A stretch of 64,000 nt of DNA from Acidisarcina sp963790505 (GTDB lineage Bacteria; Acidobacteriota; Terriglobia; Terriglobales; Acidobacteriaceae): assembly GCA_963790505.1 (NCBI GenBank), contig CAWBOT010000005.1:1-64000 (forward strand), written 5' to 3'. This document shows positions 26,945 to 36,571 of this stretch, in pieces (the stretch's first letter is position 1; each line of letters opens with the position of its first letter). A program made the translations under genes and the position numbers. The notes under the pieces are model-generated. The model was given only the letters and a program-made list of their open reading frames with translations. It was not told the origin of the DNA and did not search any database.

Positions 26945-28897
26945 ATGGACCTCCAGGAAAAAATCCGGACCCTCCCCGTCAAGCCCGGGGTGTATCTCTA
27001 CAAGAACGCCGACGGCGAAGTCATCTATGTCGGCAAGGCCAAGAACCTCCGCGCGCGCGTCCGCTCCTACCTTCTCGAAGCTAGCCAGGCCAACGCCAAG
27101 ACCGGCTCGCTCATGCGCGAGGCCGTCGATCTTGACTACATCCTCGTCGATAACGAACACGAAGCTCTCGCCCTCGAAAACAACCTCATCAAGCAGCGCA
27201 AGCCGCGCTTCAACATCCTGCTGCGCGACGACAAGACCTATCCCTACGTCAAGCTCACACTCGGCGATCGCCACCCGAAAGTCTTTGTCACTCGGCGGTT
27301 GCGCAAAGATGGCGGCGCCTATTACGGCCCCTACTTTCCCGGCAACCTCGCCCATCGCATCGTCGAGCTCATCCATCGCAGCTTTCTGCTGCCCAGCTGC
27401 AAGATCGACCTCTCGCGCTATCATTCGCGACCCTGCCTGCAGTACTACATCAAGCGCTGCCTGGGCCCCTGCGTCGAAAACCTCACCACCCCCGAGATTT
27501 ATCGCGAAGCCGTCCGCGATGCGCAGATGTTTCTCGAAGGCCGCCAGGCCGAACTCGGCCGCTCCATCGAACAACGGATGAACGAGGCAGCGGTCAACGA
27601 GCAGTTCGAACTCGCCGCCAAATACCGCGATCTGCTCATTACCGTCAATCAAATGCAGGACAAGCAGCGCATCGCGACCACTGACGGCGATGAGTCCGAT
27701 GTCTTCGGCTACCACTATGAAAACGGCATGGTCGCGGTAAACCTATTCCATCTGCGCGGCGGCAAAATCGTCGACCGCCGCGAATTTTTCTGGGAAGATC
27801 TGCCCGAATTCCTCGAAGCCGATTCCGACGGCAATATTGCTACTGACGTGGTTACATATTCCGCTGGAGTCGCTCAACCCGACCTTTCGGAGAGCGCCGG
27901 CAAAAACCCAGGCGGTCCAGATTCTTTCGAAGCCGGGGCATTCTTCTCTGCGCTGCTTAAGCAGCTCTACATCGACCAGCATTATGTGCCGCGCAGCATC
28001 TTTGTGCCGGTCGACTTTGCTGATCGCGCCGTTCTTGCCGTTCTGCTCACCGAGCGCACCGGGCATAAGATCGACATAGCCGTCCCTCAGCGAGGAGAGA
28101 AGCGCTCGCTTGTCGACCTTGCCGGCCAAAATGCAAAGCAGAGTTACGATCAGCGCTTCCGCGTCCTGCAGCCCAGCCAGAAGGCCATTCAGGAAAGCCT
28201 GCAGGACATTCTGACGCTGCCCGAGCTTCCCGGCCGCATCGAGTGCTTCGACATCTCCCACATCCAGGGAGCGGAGACCGTCGCTTCCATGGTCGTCTGG
28301 GAAGACGGCGCGATGAACAAGTCTGCGTACAGAAAATTTCAGATTAAAACCGTCGAGGGGGTCGACGATTTCGCCTCGATGCACGAGGTCGTCACCCGCC
28401 GTTACAAGCGTCTCGTTGAAGAAAACAAGCCATTACCGAGTCTCATCCTCATCGACGGCGGATTAGGCCAGCTTCACGCCGCCGCCGCCGCGCTCGAAGC
28501 GCTCGGCATCACCACCCAGCCACTCGCCTCCATAGCTAAGCGTGAAGAGATCATTTATCTCTACGGCCAGGAAGACGATCCGATCGTCCTTGATCGCCGC
28601 TCACCTGTGCTGCATCTCGTCCAGCGCGTCCGCGACGAATCCCACCGCTTCGCCGTCACCTACCACCGCAAACGCCGCGAGATGCGCGACCGCGATTCCG
28701 AACTTCTCTCCATTCCCGGCGTCGGCGCGCTCACCCGCACCCGCTTGGTCGAACACTTTGGCAGCGTGCGAAGCGTGAAAGAGGCTGACATTGCAGCGTT
28801 GACTGCTGTGGTCCCACGCAAGACCGCCGCCGCCATTCACAGCTTCTTTCACGCGGACAAACGCGAAGAAGAGAAGCCTTTCTCCATTCTGAATTGA
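26945..28897 (+). CDS. uvrC: UvrABC system protein C
   Basis: A 650-residue dual-incision nuclease of nucleotide excision repair. The N-terminal GIY-YIG domain starts KPGVYLYKNADGEVIYVGKA and makes the 3' cut. A four-Cys-type linker region contains CLQYYIKRCLGPC. The UvrB-binding UVR helix pair is near residues 210-235 (VNEQFELAAKYRDLL). The RNase-H-like domain (IECFDISHIQGAETVASMVV) makes the 5' cut, and a C-terminal helix-hairpin-helix reads IPGVGALTRTRLVEHFG. The frame is intact and of normal length. It follows pyrE and uvrA on the same strand. Confidence 0.96.
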   Translation: MDLQEKIRTLPVKPGVYLYKNADGEVIYVGKAKNLRARVRSYLLEASQANAKTGSLMREAVDLDYILVDNEHEALALENNLIKQRKPRFNILLRDDKTYPYVKLTLGDRHPKVFVTRRLRKDGGAYYGPYFPGNLAHRIVELIHRSFLLPSCKIDLSRYHSRPCLQYYIKRCLGPCVENLTTPEIYREAVRDAQMFLEGRQAELGRSIEQRMNEAAVNEQFELAAKYRDLLITVNQMQDKQRIATTDGDESDVFGYHYENGMVAVNLFHLRGGKIVDRREFFWEDLPEFLEADSDGNIATDVVTYSAGVAQPDLSESAGKNPGGPDSFEAGAFFSALLKQLYIDQHYVPRSIFVPVDFADRAVLAVLLTERTGHKIDIAVPQRGEKRSLVDLAGQNAKQSYDQRFRVLQPSQKAIQESLQDILTLPELPGRIECFDISHIQGAETVASMVVWEDGAMNKSAYRKFQIKTVEGVDDFASMHEVVTRRYKRLVEENKPLPSLILIDGGLGQLHAAAAALEALGITTQPLASIAKREEIIYLYGQEDDPIVLDRRSPVLHLVQRVRDESHRFAVTYHRKRREMRDRDSELLSIPGVGALTRTRLVEHFGSVRSVKEADIAALTAVVPRKTAAAIHSFFHADKREEEKPFSILN

Positions 28898-28925
28898 ACA
28901 GATTTTACCCAGCTGCTGCCATCCG

Positions 28926-30794
28926 CTAATTCGAAGCCCGGGCGTCCGTCGTCACGTCCAGCGGTATCTCGAAGGCGCCGATCTTGTCCGTGACAAGATC
29001 GTGGACGGCGACGCGAAGATAGACCTTCTTGCCCAGCGGCAGGTCCATCGCCGACCGGATGTGCAGGGAATCGCGCTCGACCGCCGCGTACACCTCCGGC
29101 TTCAGCGGCACGTTGAACAGGCCGACGTTTGAGTTCAGCATTTTGCCGTCGCTGTCGAAGGCAATCGCCGAGAAAGCCAGATTGCTCCGATAAGTGTTCG
29201 ACTGCCAGGGCACGAACCGGACCTGCGCGGGGCTGATCGCATACTCGAGCGTATAGTGCAGCACCGGTCCGGTCAGGTGGGCGACTGGTTTATCATCGCG
29301 CGACTTCAGCGTCGGGTCGGCGGTCAAAGAGCGTGGACCTCCCTCCGGTTTCAAATGCACATGGAATGTTATTTCCGAGATTGTCGGAGCGCCCCTGAGC
29401 ATCGCCGTCTTCATCGATGGGTCGGGAGAAGGGAAGGAGTGTTTCAGCTTGTCCAGATCTTCGGCGTAATAGCCTTGGCGATAGTAAAGCTTGGCCTCTG
29501 CGCGATCCACCTCGAAACGGATTTTTCGAAACTCTCCGTCCCATTTCTGGTTGATCGGCACATACGAGATGCTGTAGTAGTTCGATCCGTCGTTAAAAGC
29601 TTCCATCATCGAGCCGGTCAGGTCGTTGGTATTGTAATAAGCGCGGCCACCAGTCTCCTTCGCGATGGTCTGCATGATCTCGTGAATCTGTCCGTTGCTG
29701 TTTGCAAAGGCCGCGAGCGTCTGGCCTGTGCTGGCTACATTGGCGCCGTTGCCGCCGGAGCCGCTTCCTGCCGGATTGTAGAGCCCGTTATCGACCAGCC
29801 CGCGCGCGTCGACCGGATACACCGCGATGTTTCCCGACTGCAGCAGCAGCGCCAGATCGCGAATCGCAATCGTAAAGGTGCGATTTCCCCGGAACGGATC
29901 AGGCGATCCCGCAAGGTTTGAGCTATCGCCTCCCGTGCCGCTTATGTTGGGGAGGATGTCGATCGGAAAAGTTCCCGACAACCAAATCAGATTTTTGCGC
30001 CCGGGAAACTGGCTCAGATAGAGACCAAGCGCTTTCAACGCGCGGATCGTTTGCCCGACAACAATGTCGCTCTGGATTCCTGCTTCGCTGGCATCCTGCA
30101 ACGAAAACGTATGGCCGCCGCCGGCTCTGCCTCCACCCATCCCTGCCGTCAGATCCGGTGCATTCAACGCCAGGTTCAGGTTCGGATCGTTGAAGAATGC
30201 TCCCAGCTGCGGCGACGCTTTCTTGCTCTTGATCGTCGCCACCAGCTCCGCCGCATCCTCGGTGAAACCCTGCAGCATCGAAAGCCCCGACCCCAGGCGA
30301 AAGACTGCGACTCGCGACCCTCGCGGCAAACCCTCTACCAGCTTCAGCAGCTCCTCCTGCGCAAAAGACTGGTCCGACATCGCCGTATTCAAAGAATCCA
30401 GCAGGATCACGAAGAGCGGATACTTCGTCTTGGTGCTCGTCGCGTTCGTGTATGTGTCCGGTGGCAAGGTGACTTCAGATGCGGGCACCCAACCCGCGCT
30501 GCCAGTGTGCTCCTCAAATGAAGCGATCTTCTGTTCGACGCCATTCTCAAAGACGTGGAAGTCCTTCGCGTTCAGTCCATGAATCAGCATCCCATGCCGG
30601 TCGGTAACCACGATATCGGCAACCGCAAGGTGAGCACTGACGCGAAAGGTCGTTGTTCCCTGGGGCTGATCGTTTGGCGCCGCTGTCGGAGCAGCGGTCT
30701 GCGCGCTCAGCGGCAAACACATGGCGACGAAGAGAGTGAGCGCAACCGCAGCGAGAAACGTCGACTGTTTCCCTCTTTGCCAGGCTCGTGCCAT
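28926..30794 (-). CDS. Secreted VWFA-domain protein of acidobacterial type
   Basis: A 622-residue secreted protein with a von Willebrand factor A-like domain of the kind described as VWFA-related Acidobacterial domain. A signal peptide (LAAVALTLFVAMCLPLSAQ) starts at the chosen ATG, 115 codons inside a longer open frame. The mature part begins FRVSAHLAVADIVVTDRHG and includes FVILLDSLNTAMSDQSFAQ as the MIDAS-like strand. A Gly/Ser-rich stretch and YYSISYVPINQKWDGEFRKI follow, typical of this family. The C-terminal region is beta-rich. Such proteins are numerous in the phylum and of unknown role. It is convergent with uvrC, 28 bases from its stop. Confidence 0.85.
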   Translation of the reverse strand: MARAWQRGKQSTFLAAVALTLFVAMCLPLSAQTAAPTAAPNDQPQGTTTFRVSAHLAVADIVVTDRHGMLIHGLNAKDFHVFENGVEQKIASFEEHTGSAGWVPASEVTLPPDTYTNATSTKTKYPLFVILLDSLNTAMSDQSFAQEELLKLVEGLPRGSRVAVFRLGSGLSMLQGFTEDAAELVATIKSKKASPQLGAFFNDPNLNLALNAPDLTAGMGGGRAGGGHTFSLQDASEAGIQSDIVVGQTIRALKALGLYLSQFPGRKNLIWLSGTFPIDILPNISGTGGDSSNLAGSPDPFRGNRTFTIAIRDLALLLQSGNIAVYPVDARGLVDNGLYNPAGSGSGGNGANVASTGQTLAAFANSNGQIHEIMQTIAKETGGRAYYNTNDLTGSMMEAFNDGSNYYSISYVPINQKWDGEFRKIRFEVDRAEAKLYYRQGYYAEDLDKLKHSFPSPDPSMKTAMLRGAPTISEITFHVHLKPEGGPRSLTADPTLKSRDDKPVAHLTGPVLHYTLEYAISPAQVRFVPWQSNTYRSNLAFSAIAFDSDGKMLNSNVGLFNVPLKPEVYAAVERDSLHIRSAMDLPLGKKVYLRVAVHDLVTDKIGAFEIPLDVTTDARASN

Positions 30795-30939
30795 CGAATC
30801 GGCCTCTACTCGGATTTTGACAAAGAACCGCCGGCAAGTCCATTTACGCCGGCGAGGTCGTGCCTGAGAGAGCTGCCCGATTTTGCGATCGGGTGTGAGA
30901 TGCTTATGCTCTTGCATCTCGCGAGGAGGAACGCAGCCC

Positions 30940-31602
30940 GTGTGTTTTTCAGCGACAGCGAATTTTGTGGGCAGCGGCGTGCTGGCGACCGTCGGCGTCG
31001 TCACCCTGACTAAGGTAAAACACCGCCGTGAACTCCTCTTCGCCTCACTCCCCGCGCTCTTCGCCGTCCACCAGTTCATCGAGGGCTTCGTCTGGCTCGG
31101 CCTGGACGGCATCCTCTCCCCCAGCGTCACGCACAACATGGGCGCGGCATACGTGCTCTACGCTCAGGGCTTTCTCCCGCTGCTGCTTCCGCTGAGCGTG
31201 CTGCTCTTCGAGTCCGACGCCCAAAGCCGGCGGCGCATGCTGCCCTTCGCCATCATTGGCGGCGCGACCACGCTGTACATGCTCTGGGGACTAGCCGCCT
31301 ATCCACTGCAGGTCTACGTTCAGGGCAATAGCATCGTCTACGTAAATGCCGGAACCAATCACACGACTTTGGCAGCGCTCTATGTGATCGCTACCTGCGG
31401 CTCGCTCTTCTTTTCGAAGGTCAGGGCCATGGTCGTCTTTGGGGTCGCCAACTTCGTGATTCTGCTCATTGTCATGGCCGTCAAGCGGTACGCTTTCACA
31501 TCTGTGTGGTGTGCGTATGCGGCGATCGCGAGCGTGATCATCCTTGTATATTTTTGGAGAAGCGGCGCAGAACGTCCCTTCGGCTACGCCGAATCGATGT
31601 AG
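30940..31602 (+). CDS. DUF6629-type multi-span membrane protein
   Basis: A 220-residue membrane protein with about six or seven helices. The N-terminus [M]CFSATANFVGSGVLATVGVV matches the DUF6629 family start, and VHQFIEGFVWLGL is the conserved second-helix region. GTG at 30940 is taken as start: AGGAGG stands ten bases upstream and the upstream in-frame ATG would add a Cys-rich non-hydrophobic stretch. Function unknown. It is divergent from the VWFA gene and is followed by a methyltransferase on the same strand. Confidence 0.75.
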   Translation: MCFSATANFVGSGVLATVGVVTLTKVKHRRELLFASLPALFAVHQFIEGFVWLGLDGILSPSVTHNMGAAYVLYAQGFLPLLLPLSVLLFESDAQSRRRMLPFAIIGGATTLYMLWGLAAYPLQVYVQGNSIVYVNAGTNHTTLAALYVIATCGSLFFSKVRAMVVFGVANFVILLIVMAVKRYAFTSVWCAYAAIASVIILVYFWRSGAERPFGYAESM

Positions 31603-31657
31603 CGGCAGGAACTCCCCAGGCTCGGCCCGAGGTCCTCTCGCAGCGAGGTGGAAGCGA

Positions 31658-32458
31658 ATGACGGAATGGAAAGCCTCTGAGTACGCTCGAGTCTCCGACT
31701 TGCAGGCGGCGATGGCCGAAGAGGTGTTATCGCTACTCGACCTAAAAGGCTCGGAGCGCACTCTCGACATTGGCTGCGGCAACGGCAAAAACACCAGCGA
31801 GATCGCCGCGCGCGTGCCCCAGGGCTCGGTCGTTGGAGTCGACGCCTCGGCGGCCATGATCGCTTTTGCAGCAAGCCACTATGACAGGGCCGCCCATCCT
31901 AATCTTGAATTTGCGGTCGCCGACGCTCGGCATTTGCCCTTTGGGCCGGAGTTTGATCTCGTCGTCTCGTTCAACGCGCTTCACTGGATTCCGGAGCAGA
32001 CGCTGGCGCTTCAATCCATCCACTCCGCTCTCAAGCCCACTGGCATCGCTCGACTGCGATTGGTGCCGAAGGGAGAGCGGAAGAGCCTCGAGAGTGTCAT
32101 TGAGGAAACGCGGCTCTCCGCGCGCTGGGCGGAATATTTCCGTACCTTCCACGACCCCTACCTGCGCCTCACGCCGGGCCAATATGCGGCCTTGGCAGAG
32201 CAGAGCGGCTTCAAAGTCCGCAGCCAGCAAACTCAGGCAAAGGCGTGGGACTTCGAATCGCGCGAGGCCTTTCACGCCTTCGGCATGGTCACCTTCGTCG
32301 AGTGGAGCCAGCATCTGCCCGAGTCCGAGCGTTCTGCCTTCGTCGACGACGTCCTCGACCGCTATCGGCATGTGGCGGCCGATGCCCGGGGAGAAGAAAA
32401 TTTCTTTCGCTTCTATCAGATGGACATCGTGCTTGCGCCCACGCAGTCGGTAAAGTAA
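31658..32458 (+). CDS. Class I SAM-dependent methyltransferase (trans-aconitate-like)
   Basis: A 266-residue methyltransferase. Motif I is LDIGCGNGKNTSEIA, followed by VVGVDASAAMIAFA, then VADARHLPFGPEFDLVVS and NALHWIPEQ, a pattern close to trans-aconitate 2-methyltransferase and related enzymes. GAGGTGG is about eight bases before the chosen ATG; the frame stays open further upstream without a ribosome-binding site. The C-terminal helices (WSQHLPESERSAFVDDVLDRY) fit the Tam lid region. The substrate is not certain. Confidence 0.85.
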   Translation: MTEWKASEYARVSDLQAAMAEEVLSLLDLKGSERTLDIGCGNGKNTSEIAARVPQGSVVGVDASAAMIAFAASHYDRAAHPNLEFAVADARHLPFGPEFDLVVSFNALHWIPEQTLALQSIHSALKPTGIARLRLVPKGERKSLESVIEETRLSARWAEYFRTFHDPYLRLTPGQYAALAEQSGFKVRSQQTQAKAWDFESREAFHAFGMVTFVEWSQHLPESERSAFVDDVLDRYRHVAADARGEENFFRFYQMDIVLAPTQSVK

Positions 32459-32494
32459 GAGGCAGCGAACTCTCCCGGTGGAGGATCCAGAGAC

Positions 32495-32764
32495 ATGTGC
32501 CGGAATATCAAAATATTATTTAACTTTGACCCGCCGGTTACCGCTGAGGAGACGCGCGCAGCCTCGCTTCAGTTTGTGCGTAAGATCAGCGGCTTCAACA
32601 AACCGTCGAAAGCCAACGAAGCGGCGTTCAACGCGGCGGTCGACGCAATCACAGGCGTCTCGTTACAGCTGCTCGAATCTCTCGAAACCACAGCTCCTCC
32701 AAAGAACCGCGAAGAAGAAGCTGCCAAGGCGAAGGCACGCAGCGTAGAGAGATTTCCAGCCTGA
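32495..32764 (+). CDS. DUF2277 family protein
   Basis: An 89-residue protein that matches DUF2277 almost throughout: the opening MCRNIKILFNFDPPVT, the core RAASLQFVRKISGFNKPS, then NEAAFNAAVDAITG, and an Arg/Lys-rich tail. The family is small, widespread in several phyla and uncharacterised. It lies 36 bases after the methyltransferase stop, likely in the same transcript. Confidence 0.85.
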   Translation: MCRNIKILFNFDPPVTAEETRAASLQFVRKISGFNKPSKANEAAFNAAVDAITGVSLQLLESLETTAPPKNREEEAAKAKARSVERFPA

Positions 32765-32847
32765 GTCCAGATCGCCGACCGACCCGACCCTGAGCACTGT
32801 ATCTGCCGCCGAGAACCAGACAGCGGCATGGTACCCTTGCACCACCC

Positions 32848-34257
32848 ATGGCAGTCGCGGAGAGTGTCCAAACCGCCGCAATCCCACAAGCCGGCGACCT
32901 GCCGCGCGTTCTCAGCGTCTCCCACGCCACAGCCATCGTCGTCGGAACCATCATCGGTAGCGGCATCTTTCTCGTCCCGCAGGAGATGATGCGCGCCGTC
33001 GGTTCCTCGTCGATGGTCTATCTCGCGTGGATCGTCGGCGGGCTCCTCTCGCTCTTCGGCGCGATGACCTACGCTGAACTCGGCGCGATGATGCCCGCGA
33101 CCGGCGGCGAATACGTCTACCTCCGCGGCGCCTACGGCGATCTGCCCGCCTTCCTCTACATGTGGACGTGGTTTTCCGTCGCCAAGCCCGCCTCGATCGC
33201 CAGCGTCACCACCGGCCTCGCGCGCGTCCTCGCCATCTTTCCCGCGCTCGCGTGGCTCGAAGGTGTTGCGATTCATGGCCGCTGGGAAATCACCTGGTCG
33301 CAGGTCTTCGCTATCGCCGCAACCTGGGCGATCACCGGGCTCAACTACCTCGGCATCCGCAAAGCCGGAGACTTTCAGCTCTTCTTCACCTGGCTCAAAG
33401 GCGCGCTCATCCTGGTCATCGCCGGCTTCTGCTTCGCATCGTCGAAAGGCAGCGTGTTGAACTTCCGCACATTCTTCCCCGGCGCGCACGGCGGGTTCAG
33501 CGGATTCATGATCGCGCTCATCGCCGCCCTCTGGGCCTACGACGGCTGGAACGACCTCACTATGGTCGCCGGCGAAGTTCGCCGCCCCGAACGCAGCCTG
33601 CCCATCGCCCTCATCTTCGGATTGTTCATCGTCGGAGTCCTCTACATGGCGACGAATGCGGCGATCCAGTACATTCTTCCCGCGGCGCAGATCGCCGCGT
33701 CGCCAAGACCCGCGGTCACCGCGATGGCGCTGGTCACCGGCGGTTGGGGCGCGCGCCTCGTCTCCGTCGCCATGGCCCTGAGCATCGTCGTCACGCTCAA
33801 CGGAACCATCATGTCCGGAGCCAGAATCCCCTTCGCCGCTGCCCGCGACAAACTCTTCTTCGCGAAGATGGCCACGATCCACCCCCGCTTCCAGAGCCCA
33901 TCGACGTCATTGATTGTGCAGGGATTGCTCGCGACTGTCCTGCTGCTTGCCGTGGGACGCTTCCAGCAGCTCTTCGAGCTCGCCATCTTCGCCGAATGGC
34001 TCTTCTACATGATCACGGCCACAACCGTCTTCGTGTATCGCAGAAAATCACCCGACGCTGTCAGGCCCTACCGAGTCTGGGGATACCCAGTGCTCCCAGC
34101 GCTCTTCGTCCTCGCCGCCGGAGTTCTGCTCTACTACTCCTACGCCGAAAACCTGAAGAACTCGCTGATCGGAACGGGGATCATCTTGCTGGGGATTCCG
34201 CTGTATGGATTGATGAAGAAGCGGAACTATCGAGACATCACGTCAAGCACTTCCTAG
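32848..34257 (+). CDS. APC-superfamily amino-acid permease
   Basis: A 469-residue secondary transporter with 12 predicted helices. The substrate-binding first helix has HATAIVVGTIIGSGIFLVP, and ATGGEYVYLRGAYG and WAYDGWNDLTMVAGEVRRPER match LAT/YfnA-like members of the amino acid-polyamine-organocation superfamily. The normal length contrasts with the longer permease at 12914-14722. The ATG lies 83 bases after the DUF2277 gene. No linked enzyme gene indicates the substrate. Confidence 0.9.
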   Translation: MAVAESVQTAAIPQAGDLPRVLSVSHATAIVVGTIIGSGIFLVPQEMMRAVGSSSMVYLAWIVGGLLSLFGAMTYAELGAMMPATGGEYVYLRGAYGDLPAFLYMWTWFSVAKPASIASVTTGLARVLAIFPALAWLEGVAIHGRWEITWSQVFAIAATWAITGLNYLGIRKAGDFQLFFTWLKGALILVIAGFCFASSKGSVLNFRTFFPGAHGGFSGFMIALIAALWAYDGWNDLTMVAGEVRRPERSLPIALIFGLFIVGVLYMATNAAIQYILPAAQIAASPRPAVTAMALVTGGWGARLVSVAMALSIVVTLNGTIMSGARIPFAAARDKLFFAKMATIHPRFQSPSTSLIVQGLLATVLLLAVGRFQQLFELAIFAEWLFYMITATTVFVYRRKSPDAVRPYRVWGYPVLPALFVLAAGVLLYYSYAENLKNSLIGTGIILLGIPLYGLMKKRNYRDITSSTS

Positions 34258-34264
34258 TTGCCAC

Positions 34265-34651
34265 TCACCAAATCCGCCGCACACCAAACTCATCCAGCTT
34301 TGAATCCGTGCTCACAACAGGTATGTCTTCGGCCAAGGCATGAGCAGCAATGATTCGGTCAAACGGGTCTCCATGAGCGCCGACGATACGTCCGGCGCGC
34401 AGCGCGATCTCAGGAGTAATAGGAAGAAGGACATACCCCGCCTCCCGCAGCTCTTCAAGAATCTGCGCCTCAAGCCGCTCCGCCTCTGGCAGCTTTCCCA
34501 GCCGCACCTTGGTGGCAATCTCCCAGATCGAAGCCGCCGAGACCAACGGAACCGTCTCCGGATCGCCAATGACAGCGGCGGCCTCAGAACTAAGCTGGCC
34601 CTTGGATAGACCAGCCCAGATCAGCGCATGGGTGTCGAGTAGGACTCTCAC
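34265..34651 (-). CDS. vapC: VapC-like PIN-domain toxin
   Basis: A 128-residue PIN toxin of a family distinct from the one at 3250-3663. It opens VLLDTHALIWAG with the first aspartate; the second acidic site is in SAASIWEIATKVRLG, and HGDPFDRIIAAHALAE with TTDSKLDEF-like VSTDSKL supplies the remaining acidic residues. This is the profile of VapC members with a Phd-type partner. The start overlaps the antitoxin stop by four bases. Predicted Mg2+-dependent RNase, inhibited by the antitoxin. Confidence 0.9.
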   Translation of the reverse strand: MRVLLDTHALIWAGLSKGQLSSEAAAVIGDPETVPLVSAASIWEIATKVRLGKLPEAERLEAQILEELREAGYVLLPITPEIALRAGRIVGAHGDPFDRIIAAHALAEDIPVVSTDSKLDEFGVRRIW

Positions 34652-34908
34652 TCAGGATCGCTCACGCCATCCCATCCGGGCGGTAGCGGCTCCCAGAAAG
34701 CGTCGCCTAGAACAAACCCAGGCGTCTCCATAAACCCAAGACGAGGCTTCTTCTTCACCGGCTCAATCGCCACAATCTTCGCTACGGGAGTCTTCTCCCG
34801 CCCGGAAGTGATGATGATCTCTTCGCCCTTCTGGGCCTTCTTCACCAGTTCCGAGAAATTCGTCTTCGCTTCAAAAATAGTCGCGGTCGTACTAGTCGCG
34901 GTCGCCAC
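34648..34908 (-). CDS. Phd/YefM-type antitoxin
   Basis: An 86-residue antitoxin. Residues 10-50 match Phd/YefM: IFEAKTNFSELVKKAQKGEEIIITSGREKTPVAKIV, here described in parts, is the classic DNA-binding domain. The C-terminal half (MFMETPGFVLGDAFWEPLP-like, DGVSDPE) is the toxin-neutralising tail. It is upstream of and overlapping vapC, as expected of an autoregulated module. The 74 bases between it and glgA must hold the promoter. Confidence 0.88.
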   Translation of the reverse strand: MATATSTTATIFEAKTNFSELVKKAQKGEEIIITSGREKTPVAKIVAIEPVKKKPRLGFMETPGFVLGDAFWEPLPPGWDGVSDPE

Positions 34909-34982
34909 CGGGTCACCTCTGCCTGCTAACCTATCTTAACCAACTTAAGGGATGGGGTCAATAGTGATCTGGAAAGTCAGAT

Positions 34983-36443
34983 TCAGCTCCGCCGTCTTGC
35001 CACTTCCTCATACAACTTGATGTACTCCGCCGCCGGCTTCGGCCACGAGTGGTCCTCCGACATAGCATTCCGCACCAGCTTCAACCATCCATCCTTATCG
35101 CTGCAGAACAAGCCCACCGCGCGCCGAATCGCCGCCAGAAAATCCGCAGCCTCGTAGCCGTGGAACTTAAAGCCCGTCCCCGCTTTCGTCTCCGGATTCC
35201 ACTCCGCGACCGCCTCATCGAGGCCGCCGGTAGCCCGCACCACCGGCACCGTCCCATAGCGAAGCGCATACAGCTGGCCCAGCCCGCAAGGCTCATATCG
35301 CGAAGGCATCAGGAAAATGTCCGCGCCTGCGCAGACCTTGTGCGCCAGCATTCGGTCGTAGGGAATGCGCGCCGATATCTTTCCCGGATGCCGCTCTTGC
35401 AGGCCATGAAAGAGGTTCTCGTAGTAAGGCTCGCCATCGCCGAGGACCGCCAGATAGATGTCTTCCTGTGCGAGTTGGTCGAAGACCTGGGCGATCAGGT
35501 CGAAGCCCTTTTGCGTGGTAAATCGGGAAACGATCCCCAGCACCGGGGCATCGTCCTTAGCGTGCGCGAGCCCAAAAGCGTGGAGCAAGTCTCGCCGGCA
35601 ACTCGCCTTGCCCTCCAGGTTTTCGGCGGTATAGTGCGCCGCGATGTTGCCGTCCGTCGCCGGGTCCCACTTCGCGGTATCGATGCCGTTCAAGATTCCA
35701 TGCAGATCTTTTTTTCGCCGCTGAAACGTGCCTTCGAGTCCATTGCCAAATTCCGCAGTCTGCAACTCCTCCGCATATTTGCGGCTCACCGTCGTGACCA
35801 GGTCGGAATACACCACGCCGCCCTTGAGGAAGTTCAGCGTGTTGTAGTGCTCGGCGCGCTCGGGGGTGAAGATCTCCCACGGCAACAGCAACCGCTCCAC
35901 CGTGGCTGGCGGAAACCACCCCTGGTATCCGGCGTTGTGAACCGTCAGCAGCGTGCCCGCGGTGCGCAGCAGTGGGTCGAAGTAGTAGCTGGTGCGCAGA
36001 AAGACGGGCAGAATCGCCGTCTCCCAGTCATGCACATGGAAGACGTCGGGAACGCCCAGGATTTTCGCACTCTCCAGCACCGCCCGGCTAAAGAGGCCAA
36101 ACCGCTCCCAATTGTCCTGGTAGTCGCCGGTCGGCGTCGCATAGACATATTCGCGGTCGAAGAGCTCCGGGCAATCGACGAAGTAAAACTGCACGCCATC
36201 ATGCACGCCGCCATCCAGGATGGTCGCGAAGCGGTTGTAGTATTGGAACGGGATGGTGAGGCTGCGGATAGCAACGACCCGCTCCTTCACCTTAGCGCTT
36301 ACCTGCTTATAAAACGGCAGGTACATGGTCACTTGATGCCCTTGCCTGGCAACTTCCCTCGGCAGGGCCCCAAGCACATCCGCCAGTCCGCCGGTGTTGA
36401 TGTAAGGAACGCACTCTGAGGCGGCGAAGGCAATACGCATCAT
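34983..36443 (-). CDS. glgA: Glycogen synthase (ADP-glucose type)
   Basis: A 486-residue GT5 glycosyltransferase that extends alpha-1,4-glucan chains from ADP-glucose. The N-terminal domain has SECVPYINTGGLADVLGALP, where the usual KTGGL is NTGGL. The C-terminal nucleotide site carries VLGIVSRFTTQKGFDLI and FLMPSRYEPCGLGQLYALR, with the catalytic glutamate in EPCG, then RATGGLDEAV. Length is normal for bacterial GlgA. No other glycogen genes adjoin it. The long open frame on the other strand is a GC-codon shadow. Confidence 0.94.
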   Translation of the reverse strand: MMRIAFAASECVPYINTGGLADVLGALPREVARQGHQVTMYLPFYKQVSAKVKERVVAIRSLTIPFQYYNRFATILDGGVHDGVQFYFVDCPELFDREYVYATPTGDYQDNWERFGLFSRAVLESAKILGVPDVFHVHDWETAILPVFLRTSYYFDPLLRTAGTLLTVHNAGYQGWFPPATVERLLLPWEIFTPERAEHYNTLNFLKGGVVYSDLVTTVSRKYAEELQTAEFGNGLEGTFQRRKKDLHGILNGIDTAKWDPATDGNIAAHYTAENLEGKASCRRDLLHAFGLAHAKDDAPVLGIVSRFTTQKGFDLIAQVFDQLAQEDIYLAVLGDGEPYYENLFHGLQERHPGKISARIPYDRMLAHKVCAGADIFLMPSRYEPCGLGQLYALRYGTVPVVRATGGLDEAVAEWNPETKAGTGFKFHGYEAADFLAAIRRAVGLFCSDKDGWLKLVRNAMSEDHSWPKPAAEYIKLYEEVARRRS

Positions 36444-36571
36444 TCGACTCCAGTCTCAGCGCCACCCATGCCTAGTCCGCGAAGGAGCAGTCGCCTTGCG
36501 TAGTCTACTTCTCACGGCATCGCGCGGCAATGCAGCACCGGCGACCACCGAGACCTGCGCTTGAAAGGCTT

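Noticed and set aside
35049..36419. A 456-codon plus-strand frame opposite glgA
   Set aside because: The minus strand encodes a full glycogen synthase; this frame has odd composition and no family features.
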